Positions 34,537-42,941 of a stretch of 64,000 bases of DNA are shown here, piece after piece (the stretch's first letter is position 1; the number at the start of each line of letters is the position of its first letter). The DNA is taken from NCBI GenBank assembly GCA_027063305.1, contig JAMORY010000013.1:1-64000 (forward strand), in the 5' to 3' direction. The notes beneath the pieces are model-generated. The model was not told where the DNA came from. It searched no databases and worked only from the letters and a program-made list of their open reading frames with translations. Position numbers and translations under genes: made by a program. The stretch is from Sulfurovum sp. (GTDB lineage Bacteria > Campylobacterota > Campylobacteria > Campylobacterales > Sulfurovaceae).

Positions 34537-35215
34537 CTACGCTGACGGCATCCTGCACGGTGTCAGTTTTGAAGTACAAAGAGGAGAGAACCTCATCATC
34601 CTCGGTGCCAACGGTGTGGGCAAGACCACACTGGCAAAGGTACTTTGCGGACTTCTGCCAAGCGATGCGGTGAACATTGGTGGCATGATCCCTTCCCAAA
34701 CCTACTCAGAGGAGCGAGCCAAACGCATCAACTATATCCCTGCCAAGATGGAAGTCTTTGATAGCTATTTGAGCGTAGCGGAGTTTTTGTCACTGAGTCA
34801 TTTCAACCAAACAATAAGCATCGACGAAGCACTCTCGAAGCTAAATATTTTACACCTTAAGACACATTCCTGTCAAACACTCAGCTCGGGAGAATCACAA
34901 CTGGTATTGACGGCTTCAGCATTACTTCACAGTGCTGTCTATACCCTCTTTGACGAGCCCACCGCAAACCTCGACCCCACCCGCATGAAGATGCTTTTTG
35001 AATTGCTCAAGAACGATACCACACTACCAAGCAAGATCATCATTACCCACAATCTCGATCTTGCCTACCGCCTGGGGTTTGATGTGCTTTACCTCAAAGA
35101 GGGACGGGTAGCCTTTCATGGCAGCAGCGAAGCGTTTTTTGATCAGACACATCTGGATGCGCTCTATGGCAGCAGCGTACAGAAGGTCAATAACCATGTG
35201 GTGGTGGCATTATGA
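34517..35215 (+). CDS. btuD: Cobalamin ABC transporter ATPase
   Basis: The 232-residue ATPase has Walker A (ILGANGVGKTTLAKVLCGL, about 31-49), a short helical domain, an ABC signature that is altered but readable (TLSSGESQLVLTASALLHS), Walker B (YTLFDEPTANLDP) and the H-loop (IITHNLDLA). It lacks a long N-terminal strand, so is slightly short for FecCD-type ATPases. It starts inside the end of btuF and overlaps btuC by 4 bases, so all three are coupled. Confidence 0.85.
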   Translation: MPLTINNYADGILHGVSFEVQRGENLIILGANGVGKTTLAKVLCGLLPSDAVNIGGMIPSQTYSEERAKRINYIPAKMEVFDSYLSVAEFLSLSHFNQTISIDEALSKLNILHLKTHSCQTLSSGESQLVLTASALLHSAVYTLFDEPTANLDPTRMKMLFELLKNDTTLPSKIIITHNLDLAYRLGFDVLYLKEGRVAFHGSSEAFFDQTHLDALYGSSVQKVNNHVVVAL

Positions 35216-36150
35216 AAAAGCTGCTCCTGCTTACTTCCCTCCTGCTTTTGGCAGCCGCCCCCTTCTTCGGACAGATCGACCTGCCTTTGGACAAACTCCT
35301 GCAAAGCGGAACGATGGAGCATCAGGTCTTTTTTGAACTCCGGCTGCCCCGTGTGCTGTTGGCATTTTTGGTCGGTGGCATCCTCTCTCTGGGCGGGCTG
35401 GTCTTTCAAGTGGTGTTCCGAAATCCTATGAGCACCCCGTTTACCCTCGGTGTGGCAAGCGGGGCTACCCTCTTTACCGCCATTGCCATCATCGCAGGGT
35501 TCAGTACTTTTAGTCCTCTCTTTGCATTCCTTGGGGCTATGCTCACAGTCATTGTACTCTTTGCCATTGCCGCACGTTTTCAAAATTATGATCCTACGGC
35601 ACTCTTGCTGGTAGGGATCGCCCTGAGCTTCTTCTACTCCGCCGCCCTTATGGTGGCGTTCTACCTCTCCACCCTTCAAGAGAGCTATGAGATCATGCGA
35701 TTTACCATGGGGAGTCTCGATGTGGTTGGCTTTAACAACATCTGGCTGCTGGGCATGGTCTCTGGGCTGCTGCTTGGACTTGTTTACCACTACCGCAAAG
35801 CCTTTCAAGCCCTGCTTACATCCTACGAGTTCGCCTTTTTGCAAGGTATCCACGTCAAAAAGCTCAGTTACACCCTGCTTTTTGGCGTCTCGGTAGCCGT
35901 AGGGGTGGCTGTGAGCATGACTGGCCCCATCGGCTTTGTAGGACTCATCATCCCCCACATCCTCAAAACCCTCTACCGTGTCAGTGCGGACAAACTGCTG
36001 TGGCAGAGCTTTTTTTACGGCGGCATATTCCTCGTACTTAGCGACCTCATCGCTCGTAATCTCGGGGAGAGTGATCTGCCCATAGGTGTGGTCACTTCTT
36101 TTGTGGGTGCGCCGTTTTTTATCTATCTGTTATTGCAAAGAAAATCATAA
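35212..36150 (+). CDS. btuC: Cobalamin ABC transporter permease
   Basis: The 312-residue FecCD-family permease has about nine to ten membrane helices. Family marks include LRLPRVLLAFLVGGILSLGG, FRNPMSTPFTLGVASGATLF, and VAVSMTGPIGFVGLIIPHIL, the coupling-helix region near the C terminus. It forms the inner-membrane channel of the BtuCD-F importer. The mature protein starts directly with a helix. The gene ends 62 bases before the second copy of the small repeated gene. Confidence 0.9.
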   Translation: MKKLLLLTSLLLLAAAPFFGQIDLPLDKLLQSGTMEHQVFFELRLPRVLLAFLVGGILSLGGLVFQVVFRNPMSTPFTLGVASGATLFTAIAIIAGFSTFSPLFAFLGAMLTVIVLFAIAARFQNYDPTALLLVGIALSFFYSAALMVAFYLSTLQESYEIMRFTMGSLDVVGFNNIWLLGMVSGLLLGLVYHYRKAFQALLTSYEFAFLQGIHVKKLSYTLLFGVSVAVGVAVSMTGPIGFVGLIIPHILKTLYRVSADKLLWQSFFYGGIFLVLSDLIARNLGESDLPIGVVTSFVGAPFFIYLLLQRKS

Positions 36151-36211
36151 TTTATAATAAGAATTCTTCTACATCAGGGCTGTTTGAGCTTTCCTTGGGT
36201 AAAATCCGCGC

Positions 36212-36373
36212 ATGAAACACTTACGAGGTCATACCAAGCGGTATTTTTCACTGGCGATCATTGCAATGTACTCCACGCTACACAAACTCTGCCGTCTTGA
36301 TATCAACTACAAATACCATAAGCTTCCCTACTCACCTCTCCCACAGAAGACAGCACCCCCTCTTTGTGACTAA
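36212..36373 (+). CDS. Small conserved protein, copy B, flanking the B12 uptake genes
   Basis: This 53-codon frame repeats copy A (31520-31678): identical first 45 bases, one conservative change (V16I) in the first 30 residues, then a diverging C-terminal half (INYKYHKLPYSPLPQKTAPP). The 13 bases before the ATG (GTAAAATCCGCGC) are also identical, again with no ribosome binding site. Conservation of frame and upstream box makes a leaderless small protein gene the best reading; a structured RNA is an alternative. It lies between the uptake module and the biosynthesis operon. Confidence 0.6.
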   Translation: MKHLRGHTKRYFSLAIIAMYSTLHKLCRLDINYKYHKLPYSPLPQKTAPPLCD

Positions 36374-36398
36374 TATCAATAAAATCTAAGTATAGTAT

Positions 36399-36420
36399 GG
36401 TTATATAGTCTCATATAACC
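36399..36420. promoter_or_regulatory. Perfect inverted repeat upstream of the cobalamin biosynthesis operon
   Basis: GGTTATAT-AGTCTC-ATATAACC is an 8-bp perfect inverted repeat with a 6-base spacer, within AT-rich promoter-like DNA (TATAGTAT overlaps its left arm) and 78 bases before the first gene. A weaker repeat, TGTGT...ACACA, follows at about 36431-36452. The symmetry and place suggest an operator for a metal- or corrinoid-responsive repressor. No B12-box of a cobalamin riboswitch is visible in this leader. Confidence 0.5.
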
Positions 36421-36497
36421 TTTGAAAACCGGTGTGTATTTTTAAATAAACACAAATCATAAACATAATTAGAACTTATGACTTAAGGAGTCACAAA

Positions 36498-37178
36498 ATG
36501 CATATTGAAGCGGGTGTGGTACAAGGTGCCAAAATGATATTAGGATACGCAACGGCGGCAGGAACCGTTGCTATGGGTGCCAAGTTGGCATGGGAGAACA
36601 TTAAAGAGTACGGACTTGTCTCTTTTCTTTTAAAGACACTGATCGCTACGGTTATTGTCTTTAGCTGTTTTGAAGTACTGCCGCACTACCCTGTCGGGGT
36701 GAGTGAAGTGCATCTTATTTTGGGGACGACCATCTTCTTGATGTTCGGTGCGGGGCCTGCAATGGTCGCTTTGGCACTGGGGCTTCTTATTCAAGGGGTC
36801 TTCTTCGCACCATTCGACCTTCCGCAGTACGGGATCAACGTTACAACACTTCTTGCCAGTATGCTCCTGTTGAACATGGCGGCAAAACGTATCATCCCTC
36901 AGAATATCGCCTACAAGGACATCACCTATACACAGATGCTCAAAATGTCCGTGATCTGGGAAGGAAGCATCGTAACATGGGTTGCTTTCTGGGCGTTCTA
37001 CGGGCAAGGGTTCAGTGCAGAGAACATTCAGAACGTCTTGAGCTTTGGCGGGTCATATATGCTTGTGATCATTATCGAGCCGCTTATCGACCTTGCCGTA
37101 CTCGCAGCGGTCAAAGCGTTCAACTCGGGTAAATGCAACCTCTTGCTTGACAAGCGTGTGAACAACTGTAAAGCCTAA
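36498..37178 (+). CDS. cbiM: CbiM-like cobalt uptake permease (solitary)
   Basis: The 226-residue protein has about seven membrane helices and starts MHIEAGVV, close to the MHIxEG N terminus whose Met-His chelates cobalt in CbiM/NikM. Further family features are the HLILGTTIFLMFGAGPAMVA and FAPFDLPQYGINVTTLL segments. It would bring Co2+ across the inner membrane for CbiK. No cbiN, cbiQ or cbiO gene is adjacent, so it either works alone or borrows partners from elsewhere. AAGGAG precedes the start; cbiK follows after 3 bases. Confidence 0.75.
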   Translation: MHIEAGVVQGAKMILGYATAAGTVAMGAKLAWENIKEYGLVSFLLKTLIATVIVFSCFEVLPHYPVGVSEVHLILGTTIFLMFGAGPAMVALALGLLIQGVFFAPFDLPQYGINVTTLLASMLLLNMAAKRIIPQNIAYKDITYTQMLKMSVIWEGSIVTWVAFWAFYGQGFSAENIQNVLSFGGSYMLVIIIEPLIDLAVLAAVKAFNSGKCNLLLDKRVNNCKA

Positions 37179-37181
37179 CAG

Positions 37182-38000
37182 ATGAAACGCTACCGTCACC
37201 ACAACAAAGACAAAGCGATCGTTCTTGCCTGTTTCGGCTCGGTAATCGAACAGCAAATGTACCTCGACCTCAAAGCCGAGGTCGAATCGCGTTTCGAGGG
37301 GATCGATGTATTTCTCTCCTTCTCCTCAAGAATGGTACTCAAAGACCTGCATCGACGCGGCATGGCATACAAGAACCTGACACAGACCCTTGCCGATGTC
37401 GATATGCTCGGATACCGTCATATCGTCGTCGCTTCAATCAACCTCTTCCCGACCGATGAGCATGAGCTTCTCATACGTACGGTCAAAGGGTTCAAGATGT
37501 TCTCGCTTGCCAATCTCCGCTACACCAAAGCGATCATCAACAAGACCAAAGAGAGCTCGCTTGCGCTCAAAGCACTCGATGAGGCTATCACACAACCCAA
37601 TCAGGCGAACCTCTATGTCATCCACGGTGTGCCGGTACTTGACCTTCCGGGACTTCACTCAGTCAGCTACACAGAGCAGTTCTTGCGTATGATAGGCAAA
37701 TACAACTATACCTGTTCTTTAGAGGGGGCATTCCCCTACTATTCCATCAAAGAATCCCTTATCACACAGATGAAGGCTGACGGTATCACTGCGGTGCAGA
37801 TCGTTCCGATGCTGCTGGTAAGCGGGAACCACTACCGTAAAGATATGGTTGAGATCACAGAGGAGCTCTCAGAACACTTTGAGGCGAAGATCGTCCCTTC
37901 ACAAAGCCGCTCCGAACGCTTTAACCTCATTGAGCTTGAAGATATCAGAGCGATCATCATGCAGAATATTCAAGAAGAGATCACCAAACTTGGATGCTAA
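37182..38000 (+). CDS. cbiK: Sirohydrochlorin cobaltochelatase (CbiK type)
   Basis: CbiK inserts cobalt into sirohydrochlorin (factor II), the committed step of the anaerobic cobalamin route. The 272-residue length fits class II CbiK (about 265) rather than short CbiX. Two histidines expected for metal binding appear in YVIHGVPVLDLPGLH and in MLLVSGNHYRKDMVEI (compare MLVAGDHAxNDM in CbiK); ACFGS at the N terminus is the usual first strand. There is no signal peptide, so it is cytoplasmic. The gene overlaps cbiL. Confidence 0.85.
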   Translation: MKRYRHHNKDKAIVLACFGSVIEQQMYLDLKAEVESRFEGIDVFLSFSSRMVLKDLHRRGMAYKNLTQTLADVDMLGYRHIVVASINLFPTDEHELLIRTVKGFKMFSLANLRYTKAIINKTKESSLALKALDEAITQPNQANLYVIHGVPVLDLPGLHSVSYTEQFLRMIGKYNYTCSLEGAFPYYSIKESLITQMKADGITAVQIVPMLLVSGNHYRKDMVEITEELSEHFEAKIVPSQSRSERFNLIELEDIRAIIMQNIQEEITKLGC

Positions 38001-38670
38001 ACGACTCTATATGGTCTCACTCGGTCCAGGAGACAGTGAGCTTGTAACCATCAAAGCACTAAAAGCACTCCAAGGGTGTGATGCGATCTGCATACCGACA
38101 AAGAGCGAGGATAGAAGTTTCCACCGTTCTTTAACGCACAAGATCGTTCAAGAGCTGATGAAGGCACACAATTTTAACAAGCCGCTTATTCCAGTCTATA
38201 CACCGATGCACTTTAAAAAAGAGGATTGGCAGTCACAGGTCGATGTGATCTATAGCAACTTTGAGCGTTATAACACTCTCTGCTTCGTAACACTGGGAGA
38301 CAGTGCCGTCTATAGTACCGTCTACTATCTGCTGGAGCTGATCAAGAGCCAACATCCCAAGCTCTACGAACGCTCGGAAGTCATTGCGGGAGTCACCTCT
38401 TTTTCACAAGCTTCCGCACTGGTTAAGAAGCCCCTTTGTATCGGGGACAGCCGCTTCGAGATCGTACCGCTTCTGGACAAGGAAGTACCTACCACCACGG
38501 TCTATATGCGTCCGAAGATCGGGCTTGATACACAGCACATCACCCAACATGGTGAGCTTTACAGCTTTGAGAACATCAACTATGCGGGAGAGACCATCAC
38601 CCCGCACAAGATCCCGCGGGTCAAACGATACATGACCCTCTTTATCGATTTTTTCAAACAGGAGTCCTAA
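37990..38670 (+). CDS. cbiL: Cobalt-precorrin-2 C20-methyltransferase
   Basis: CbiL methylates C20 of cobalt-factor II using S-adenosylmethionine. The protein starts LYMVSLGPGDSELVTIKALK, has the family LGDSAVYSTVYYLLEL loop and IAGVTSFSQASALVKKPLCI, and ends with a short tail. TTG 37990 was chosen (226 residues): it overlaps the cbiK stop by 11 bases and gives the standard N terminus; an ATG at 38011 would cut into the first strand, and the in-frame ATG at 37849 would add 47 codons that lie inside cbiK and look random. Confidence 0.9.
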   Translation: MDAKRLYMVSLGPGDSELVTIKALKALQGCDAICIPTKSEDRSFHRSLTHKIVQELMKAHNFNKPLIPVYTPMHFKKEDWQSQVDVIYSNFERYNTLCFVTLGDSAVYSTVYYLLELIKSQHPKLYERSEVIAGVTSFSQASALVKKPLCIGDSRFEIVPLLDKEVPTTTVYMRPKIGLDTQHITQHGELYSFENINYAGETITPHKIPRVKRYMTLFIDFFKQES

Positions 38671-39384
38671 ATGGCATTTATCCAAGAGCAACCGCCCATC
38701 AACATCGGTGCCGATATCTCCGTACGTTCATTTGAGATGATCGAAGAGGAGCTTCAGCACTACCCACAGGCAAAGAACTTCAACCAAGAGGAGCTCGCTG
38801 TCATCTCACGGCTCATCCATACCACCACCTGCTTCAAGGAGATACTTGACAATATCTACTTCTCTCCCAATGCCTTACAACGCATTAAGGGACTTTTGGA
38901 GCAAAAAGCCAAGATCATTGTCGATGTCAATATGATCAAGGTTGGGCTGAGCCAGTTCTACCTCGATACCTACGGCAATGAGGTCATCTGCTACATCAAT
39001 GAACCCTTTACCTATGAACATGCCGCCAAGAACAAGACAACACGCAGTTACGCCGCCGTGGTCGAGGCGATCAAACGCCACAAGGATGAACCGATGGTAC
39101 TGGTATGCGGGAATGCCCCTACCTTCATCTATGCCGCCATCAATACCCTGCTCGATGAGGGGGTCGACCTGAGTCGTGTCGCACTTCTGCTCTTTCCTGT
39201 CGGATTCGTCAACGTACTCGAATCCAAAGAGTACGGCAAGCGTTTTAGCGAACACTTCGATGTACCCGCTGTCATCATGCAAGGGCGCTTCGGAAGCTCG
39301 ACCATGGGCGTTGCCACGCTTCATGCGACATACAAGCTCATCAAAGATTACGATGGCACCACACACTACAACGGGAAGAAGTAA
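38671..39384 (+). CDS. cbiC: Cobalt-precorrin-8 methylmutase
   Basis: CbiC moves a methyl group from C11 to C12 to give cobyrinic acid. The 237-residue protein has the catalytic histidine in SRLIHTTTCFKEI (about residue 51), VDVNMIKVGLSQFYLD, VLVCGNAPTFIYAAINTLLD and FPVGFVNVLESKE, all in family order, plus an N-terminal extension of about 20 residues over the usual 210. It starts one base after the cbiL stop. Confidence 0.92.
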   Translation: MAFIQEQPPINIGADISVRSFEMIEEELQHYPQAKNFNQEELAVISRLIHTTTCFKEILDNIYFSPNALQRIKGLLEQKAKIIVDVNMIKVGLSQFYLDTYGNEVICYINEPFTYEHAAKNKTTRSYAAVVEAIKRHKDEPMVLVCGNAPTFIYAAINTLLDEGVDLSRVALLLFPVGFVNVLESKEYGKRFSEHFDVPAVIMQGRFGSSTMGVATLHATYKLIKDYDGTTHYNGKK

Positions 39385-39386
39385 CG

Positions 39387-40049
39387 ATGTGCGCATACTA
39401 TGAAGATGGTCAAGAGAAGATCAGACAAGGAGATATCGCCAACTATCTGACCAATCAGATAGAGATACTCGAAGCCAAACATCTCAAAGAGAGCAAGACC
39501 ATGCGCATCCGTTACCGCAGTAACGACAAGGAGATATCGCTTGAAGTCCCCTACAAGACGGTCATGAACGCCATGACGCTCATTTCGCGAGCGCCAAAAA
39601 AAGAGCCCAAGATCAATGAGATGGGACAAGAGGTGGTCGAGGGCTACGCCTGCAAACCCAAAGACTTCGACCCCGACCGTCCCATCATGCACTTTAAGTA
39701 CCAGATATTCATCTGTGACGATGAGCGGTGTACCAAGGCGGCAAAGACCGATAAGGCGGCATGGCTGAGGGAGATACTCAAAGATATGGGGCTCAATCAA
39801 GGAAAAGACCGTATCAAGATCTCCCGAACGGGCTGTTTCGGTGCCTGCCGTTTTCGTCAGGTCGCCGAGTGTGTCGCCAATACGCAAGCCAACGGAAAAG
39901 CGGAGAACAATGCACTCTGGTTCAGACACACCCACAGATGGGACGAAAAGCAGTGGCGTGCACTCTTTGCTGCACTCAGAGATGATAAAGCGCTCTCTTC
40001 ATGCATCGATGCATCGGCTTATATCCCGATGAAGGTCTACGGAGAGTAG
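39387..40049 (+). CDS. [2Fe-2S] thioredoxin-like ferredoxin domain protein of the cobalamin operon
   Basis: The 220-residue protein has an uncharacterised N-terminal domain (about 1-80) and a C-terminal thioredoxin-like [2Fe-2S] ferredoxin domain with the four cluster cysteines at 110, 115 (IFICDDERC), 150 and 154 (SRTGCFGACRF). Similar domains occur as CbiW/CbiX appendages or separate genes in B12 operons of other bacteria. Its place between cbiC and cbiD, with two-base gaps, ties it to corrin synthesis, most simply as an electron donor in ring reduction. Which step it serves is unknown; see the missing cbiJ. Confidence 0.8.
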   Translation: MCAYYEDGQEKIRQGDIANYLTNQIEILEAKHLKESKTMRIRYRSNDKEISLEVPYKTVMNAMTLISRAPKKEPKINEMGQEVVEGYACKPKDFDPDRPIMHFKYQIFICDDERCTKAAKTDKAAWLREILKDMGLNQGKDRIKISRTGCFGACRFRQVAECVANTQANGKAENNALWFRHTHRWDEKQWRALFAALRDDKALSSCIDASAYIPMKVYGE

Positions 40050-40050
40050 C

Positions 40051-41037
40051 ATGAAAGAGCAAAGTGCTCCGCTGCGTAGAGGCTATACCACAGGCGTTCA
40101 CGCTGCGGTAGCCTTCGGTGCGGCACTTGAAGGGCTCTTGGCATCGGGAGAGACCACGCAGAGCCGAACAGAGAAGATGGACAATGACGACCTCGATGTC
40201 ACCAAAGGGTGCGAGATCGTCGTTACCTGTAGCTATTATCGTGATGTGCTGGTATGTAACCCCATTGCGCATACGCCCTACACCATCGGAAAGATCGAAC
40301 TCTATGCCGGAGAGGGGGTCGGGGTGGTGACCAAAGCGGGGCTCAAGCCGCCCAAGGGCTACCCCGCCATCAACCCCGCTCCGCTAAAAGCCATGGAAGC
40401 GAGGGTCGCACACCATGCCCACAAGATCACAAGGCACATCTATGCGACCATCTCCGTTACCGACGGACAAGCACTTGCCAAAAAGACGGCAAATGCCAAA
40501 GTGGGCGTGCTTGGAGGCATCTCCATTCTAGGCAGTACCGGTATTGTCAAACCCGTCTCCAGCGATGCCTATCTCGACTCCATCGCGACCGAGATCGGTT
40601 TTGCCAGGGAGAACGGCTACGAAAAACTTGTGCTGACACTGGGCAACAGTGCCTTGGCATATGCCAAAACGAACTACGACGAAGCGCAGATCGTCGAGAT
40701 AGGCAACTTCGTCCACGATGCGCTAGAGATCGCACAAGAGAAAGGGATGTACGATATCACATTCATCTGCGGTATCGCCAAAGCGGTCAAAGTGATGCAA
40801 GGGTGCAAAAATACCCACAACCGATTCGGCAGCATCGACTTTGAAGCGCTCTGTATGCAGATCAAAGAGGATCTCAATATCGAGATAGCCCATCAGAAGC
40901 TCAATACCGTCAAAGGGTTGACCAAAGAGCTGGGCGCTTATGCGGATGCCTTTTACCATATGGTCAAGGCTGGAACAGACGAACAGATCAAACATTGGTT
41001 CCCGAACCTCAAGGTCGGAACCGTCATAGTGAGGTAA
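40051..41037 (+). CDS. cbiD: Cobalt-precorrin-5B C1-methyltransferase
   Basis: CbiD methylates C1 after CbiG has removed the two-carbon fragment. The 328-residue protein has the N-terminal family motif LRRGYTTGVHAAVAF (usually TGTCAAAA; the cysteine is replaced by histidine here), VGVVTKAGLKPPKGYPAINP, GGISILGSTGIVKP and LGNSALAYAK. The odd N-terminal motif is worth noting since that cysteine is common in the family. It lies between the [2Fe-2S] gene and cbiET with gaps of 1-3 bases. Confidence 0.92.
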   Translation: MKEQSAPLRRGYTTGVHAAVAFGAALEGLLASGETTQSRTEKMDNDDLDVTKGCEIVVTCSYYRDVLVCNPIAHTPYTIGKIELYAGEGVGVVTKAGLKPPKGYPAINPAPLKAMEARVAHHAHKITRHIYATISVTDGQALAKKTANAKVGVLGGISILGSTGIVKPVSSDAYLDSIATEIGFARENGYEKLVLTLGNSALAYAKTNYDEAQIVEIGNFVHDALEIAQEKGMYDITFICGIAKAVKVMQGCKNTHNRFGSIDFEALCMQIKEDLNIEIAHQKLNTVKGLTKELGAYADAFYHMVKAGTDEQIKHWFPNLKVGTVIVR

Positions 41038-41040
41038 ACA

Positions 41041-42210
41041 ATGCTAACGATTACAGGAAACGGTATGGGCGGATATACGTTCAATAACCTAACCGTCGAT
41101 ACCGATGCGTACGATGTCATTATTTGTGACAAGAACTTCGAGGTCGACGCACCGAATGTTAAAAAGCTCTCCTACTCAGAGGCGCGATCGTATATTCTGG
41201 AACACTACGAGCATATGCAGATCCTCTATGTGGTCACAGGCAGTCCTTTCTTCTACTCGGCGGGAATACTCCTTGCCAAACAGTTGCCCAAAGATGCCGT
41301 AAAGATCATCGATAACACCTCCTCCCTGCGCTATATGCAGGCAACTTGCCACTTTGCAGATGCGCAGACGGCACACCTCTCCATCCACGGGCGTGCGCAC
41401 ATCGACCTTGAAGCGTTCCTGACAAAGCCCTACACCTTCATTCTTTGTGATGAGAAGAGCATTGAGAAGGTACGCCGCGCGACAGCCTATCTGCCCAAAG
41501 ATGCCCTCAAGGTGACCATCGGCTACAAGCTTGGCTACCCCGATGAGCAGATAGCCCCCATCGATCTGGCGCAAGTACCAGATACGTATGACCTGTGTGC
41601 CCCCTATGTGCTGCTCATAGAGCGCTGCTTCACCCCCATACCCTCCGTATGCAGTGACGATCTCTTTGCTACCGAGCGCGGGATGATCACCAAACAGTAC
41701 AAACGCCACCTCTCCTTGCAGCACTTGGACCTTTCTGGCAATCAACTGCTCTGGGATGTAGGTGCGGGCAGCGGAAGTTGTGCCATTGAGGCGTACAAAC
41801 GCTACCGTGTCCGTACGGTTCTTTTCGAAAAACAGCCCCAGCGCTGCGACTTCATCCGTCAGAACCTCCGTACGCACTATGTGTGTGACACACAGCTGAT
41901 CGAAGGTGATGCCCAAACACACTTTGACTCACTCACACAAGACCCCGACCGCATCTTTGTAGGCGGCGGTGGCGAGAAGGTCATCGCACGCCTTCCTTAC
42001 CTCTATGAGAGACTGACTAATGAAGGGGTGATGCTCATCAATGCCATTACCCTCAAGAACCTGACCCAGATGATACAGGTGCTCAATGAAGCGAAGATCG
42101 CCTACAAGGTCATCTCGCTCTCACTCACCACCTACAAAGGAAGCCTTGACCTTATCGAGCCCGAAAGACAGCTGTTTCAAATCAAAGTATGCAAAGGAGC
42201 ATCCCAATGA
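41041..42210 (+). CDS. cbiET: Cobalt-precorrin-7 C5/C15-methyltransferase, decarboxylating (CbiE-CbiT fusion)
   Basis: The 389-residue protein joins CbiE (about 1-195: LTITGNGMGGYTFNNL, VVTGSPFFYSAGILLAKQL) and CbiT (about 200-389: LLWDVGAGSGSCAIEAYK as SAM-binding motif I, IFVGGGGEKVIARL). Together they methylate C5 and C15 and decarboxylate the C12 acetate, as CobL does in the aerobic route. The CbiE N terminus is a little short and divergent. cbiF overlaps the stop by 4 bases. Confidence 0.9.
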   Translation: MLTITGNGMGGYTFNNLTVDTDAYDVIICDKNFEVDAPNVKKLSYSEARSYILEHYEHMQILYVVTGSPFFYSAGILLAKQLPKDAVKIIDNTSSLRYMQATCHFADAQTAHLSIHGRAHIDLEAFLTKPYTFILCDEKSIEKVRRATAYLPKDALKVTIGYKLGYPDEQIAPIDLAQVPDTYDLCAPYVLLIERCFTPIPSVCSDDLFATERGMITKQYKRHLSLQHLDLSGNQLLWDVGAGSGSCAIEAYKRYRVRTVLFEKQPQRCDFIRQNLRTHYVCDTQLIEGDAQTHFDSLTQDPDRIFVGGGGEKVIARLPYLYERLTNEGVMLINAITLKNLTQMIQVLNEAKIAYKVISLSLTTYKGSLDLIEPERQLFQIKVCKGASQ

Positions 42211-42941
42211 TCTACTTTATCGGTGCAGGGCCCGGAGACCCTGACTTGGTGACCATCAAGGCACAAAAGATACTCCAACAAGCAGATGCCGTACTCTACA
42301 CCGGTTCGCTCGTACCCCGCGAGGTGCTGGGCTGGTGCAAGGAGGATGCGCTTATCGTCGATTCTCAAGGGATGAAATACCCTGAGATATTCGACTTTCT
42401 CAAGACCCATAAAGAAAAAGTGGTCGCCCGTGTCCATACGGGTGATCCTTCGCTCTACTCCACCATTGCCAAGCAGATCGCCTTTTTGCAAGAGGAGAAG
42501 ATAGCCTACGAAGTGATACCGGGCATTACCGCAGCCTTTGGTGTGGCAGCATCGCTTGGCATTGAATACACCGTTCCGGGTGTCTCACAGACCATCATTC
42601 TTACCCGCGTCGAGGGGCGCACCCCCAACCCCGAGCCGCTGGAGAACATCTTGGCGTGCAAGCACTCCTCTTTAATCTTCTACCTCTCCATCCTCCTGCT
42701 CAAAAAGCTCAAAAGTAAAGCGCTGGAGATGGGCTATGACCCGAAAACCCCCTGCTGGGTGGTCGAAAAAGCAACATGGGAAGAGGAGGCCATCTACAAA
42801 GGTACCCTTACCGACATTGAAGAGAAGGTTTTCCATATTCGCGGTGTGGCGCTTATCTTGCTGGGGGATTTCCTCCATCAAGAAGAGAGTGAGCCCTCTC
42901 GCCTCTATGTCAAACCCCTACGCAAGGAGCAGAAAGCATGA
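42207..42941 (+). CDS. cbiF: Cobalt-precorrin-4 C11-methyltransferase
   Basis: CbiF methylates C11. The protein (244 residues) starts MIYFIGAGPGDPDLVTIKAQ, with VVARVHTGDPSLYSTIAKQ, YEVIPGITAAFGVAASLGIE and TIILTRVEGRTPNPEPLEN, all close to the family. ATG 42207 follows AAAGGAG and overlaps the cbiET stop (ATGA); an in-frame ATG six codons earlier lies before the ribosome binding site. It is coupled by overlap to cbiG. Confidence 0.95.
   Translation: MIYFIGAGPGDPDLVTIKAQKILQQADAVLYTGSLVPREVLGWCKEDALIVDSQGMKYPEIFDFLKTHKEKVVARVHTGDPSLYSTIAKQIAFLQEEKIAYEVIPGITAAFGVAASLGIEYTVPGVSQTIILTRVEGRTPNPEPLENILACKHSSLIFYLSILLLKKLKSKALEMGYDPKTPCWVVEKATWEEEAIYKGTLTDIEEKVFHIRGVALILLGDFLHQEESEPSRLYVKPLRKEQKA

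Noticed and set aside
35164-35958. A long minus-strand open frame (264 codons) opposite btuC
   Set aside because: It is the antisense shadow of a well-supported membrane permease gene and has shadow-like composition (His/Lys/Gln-rich).
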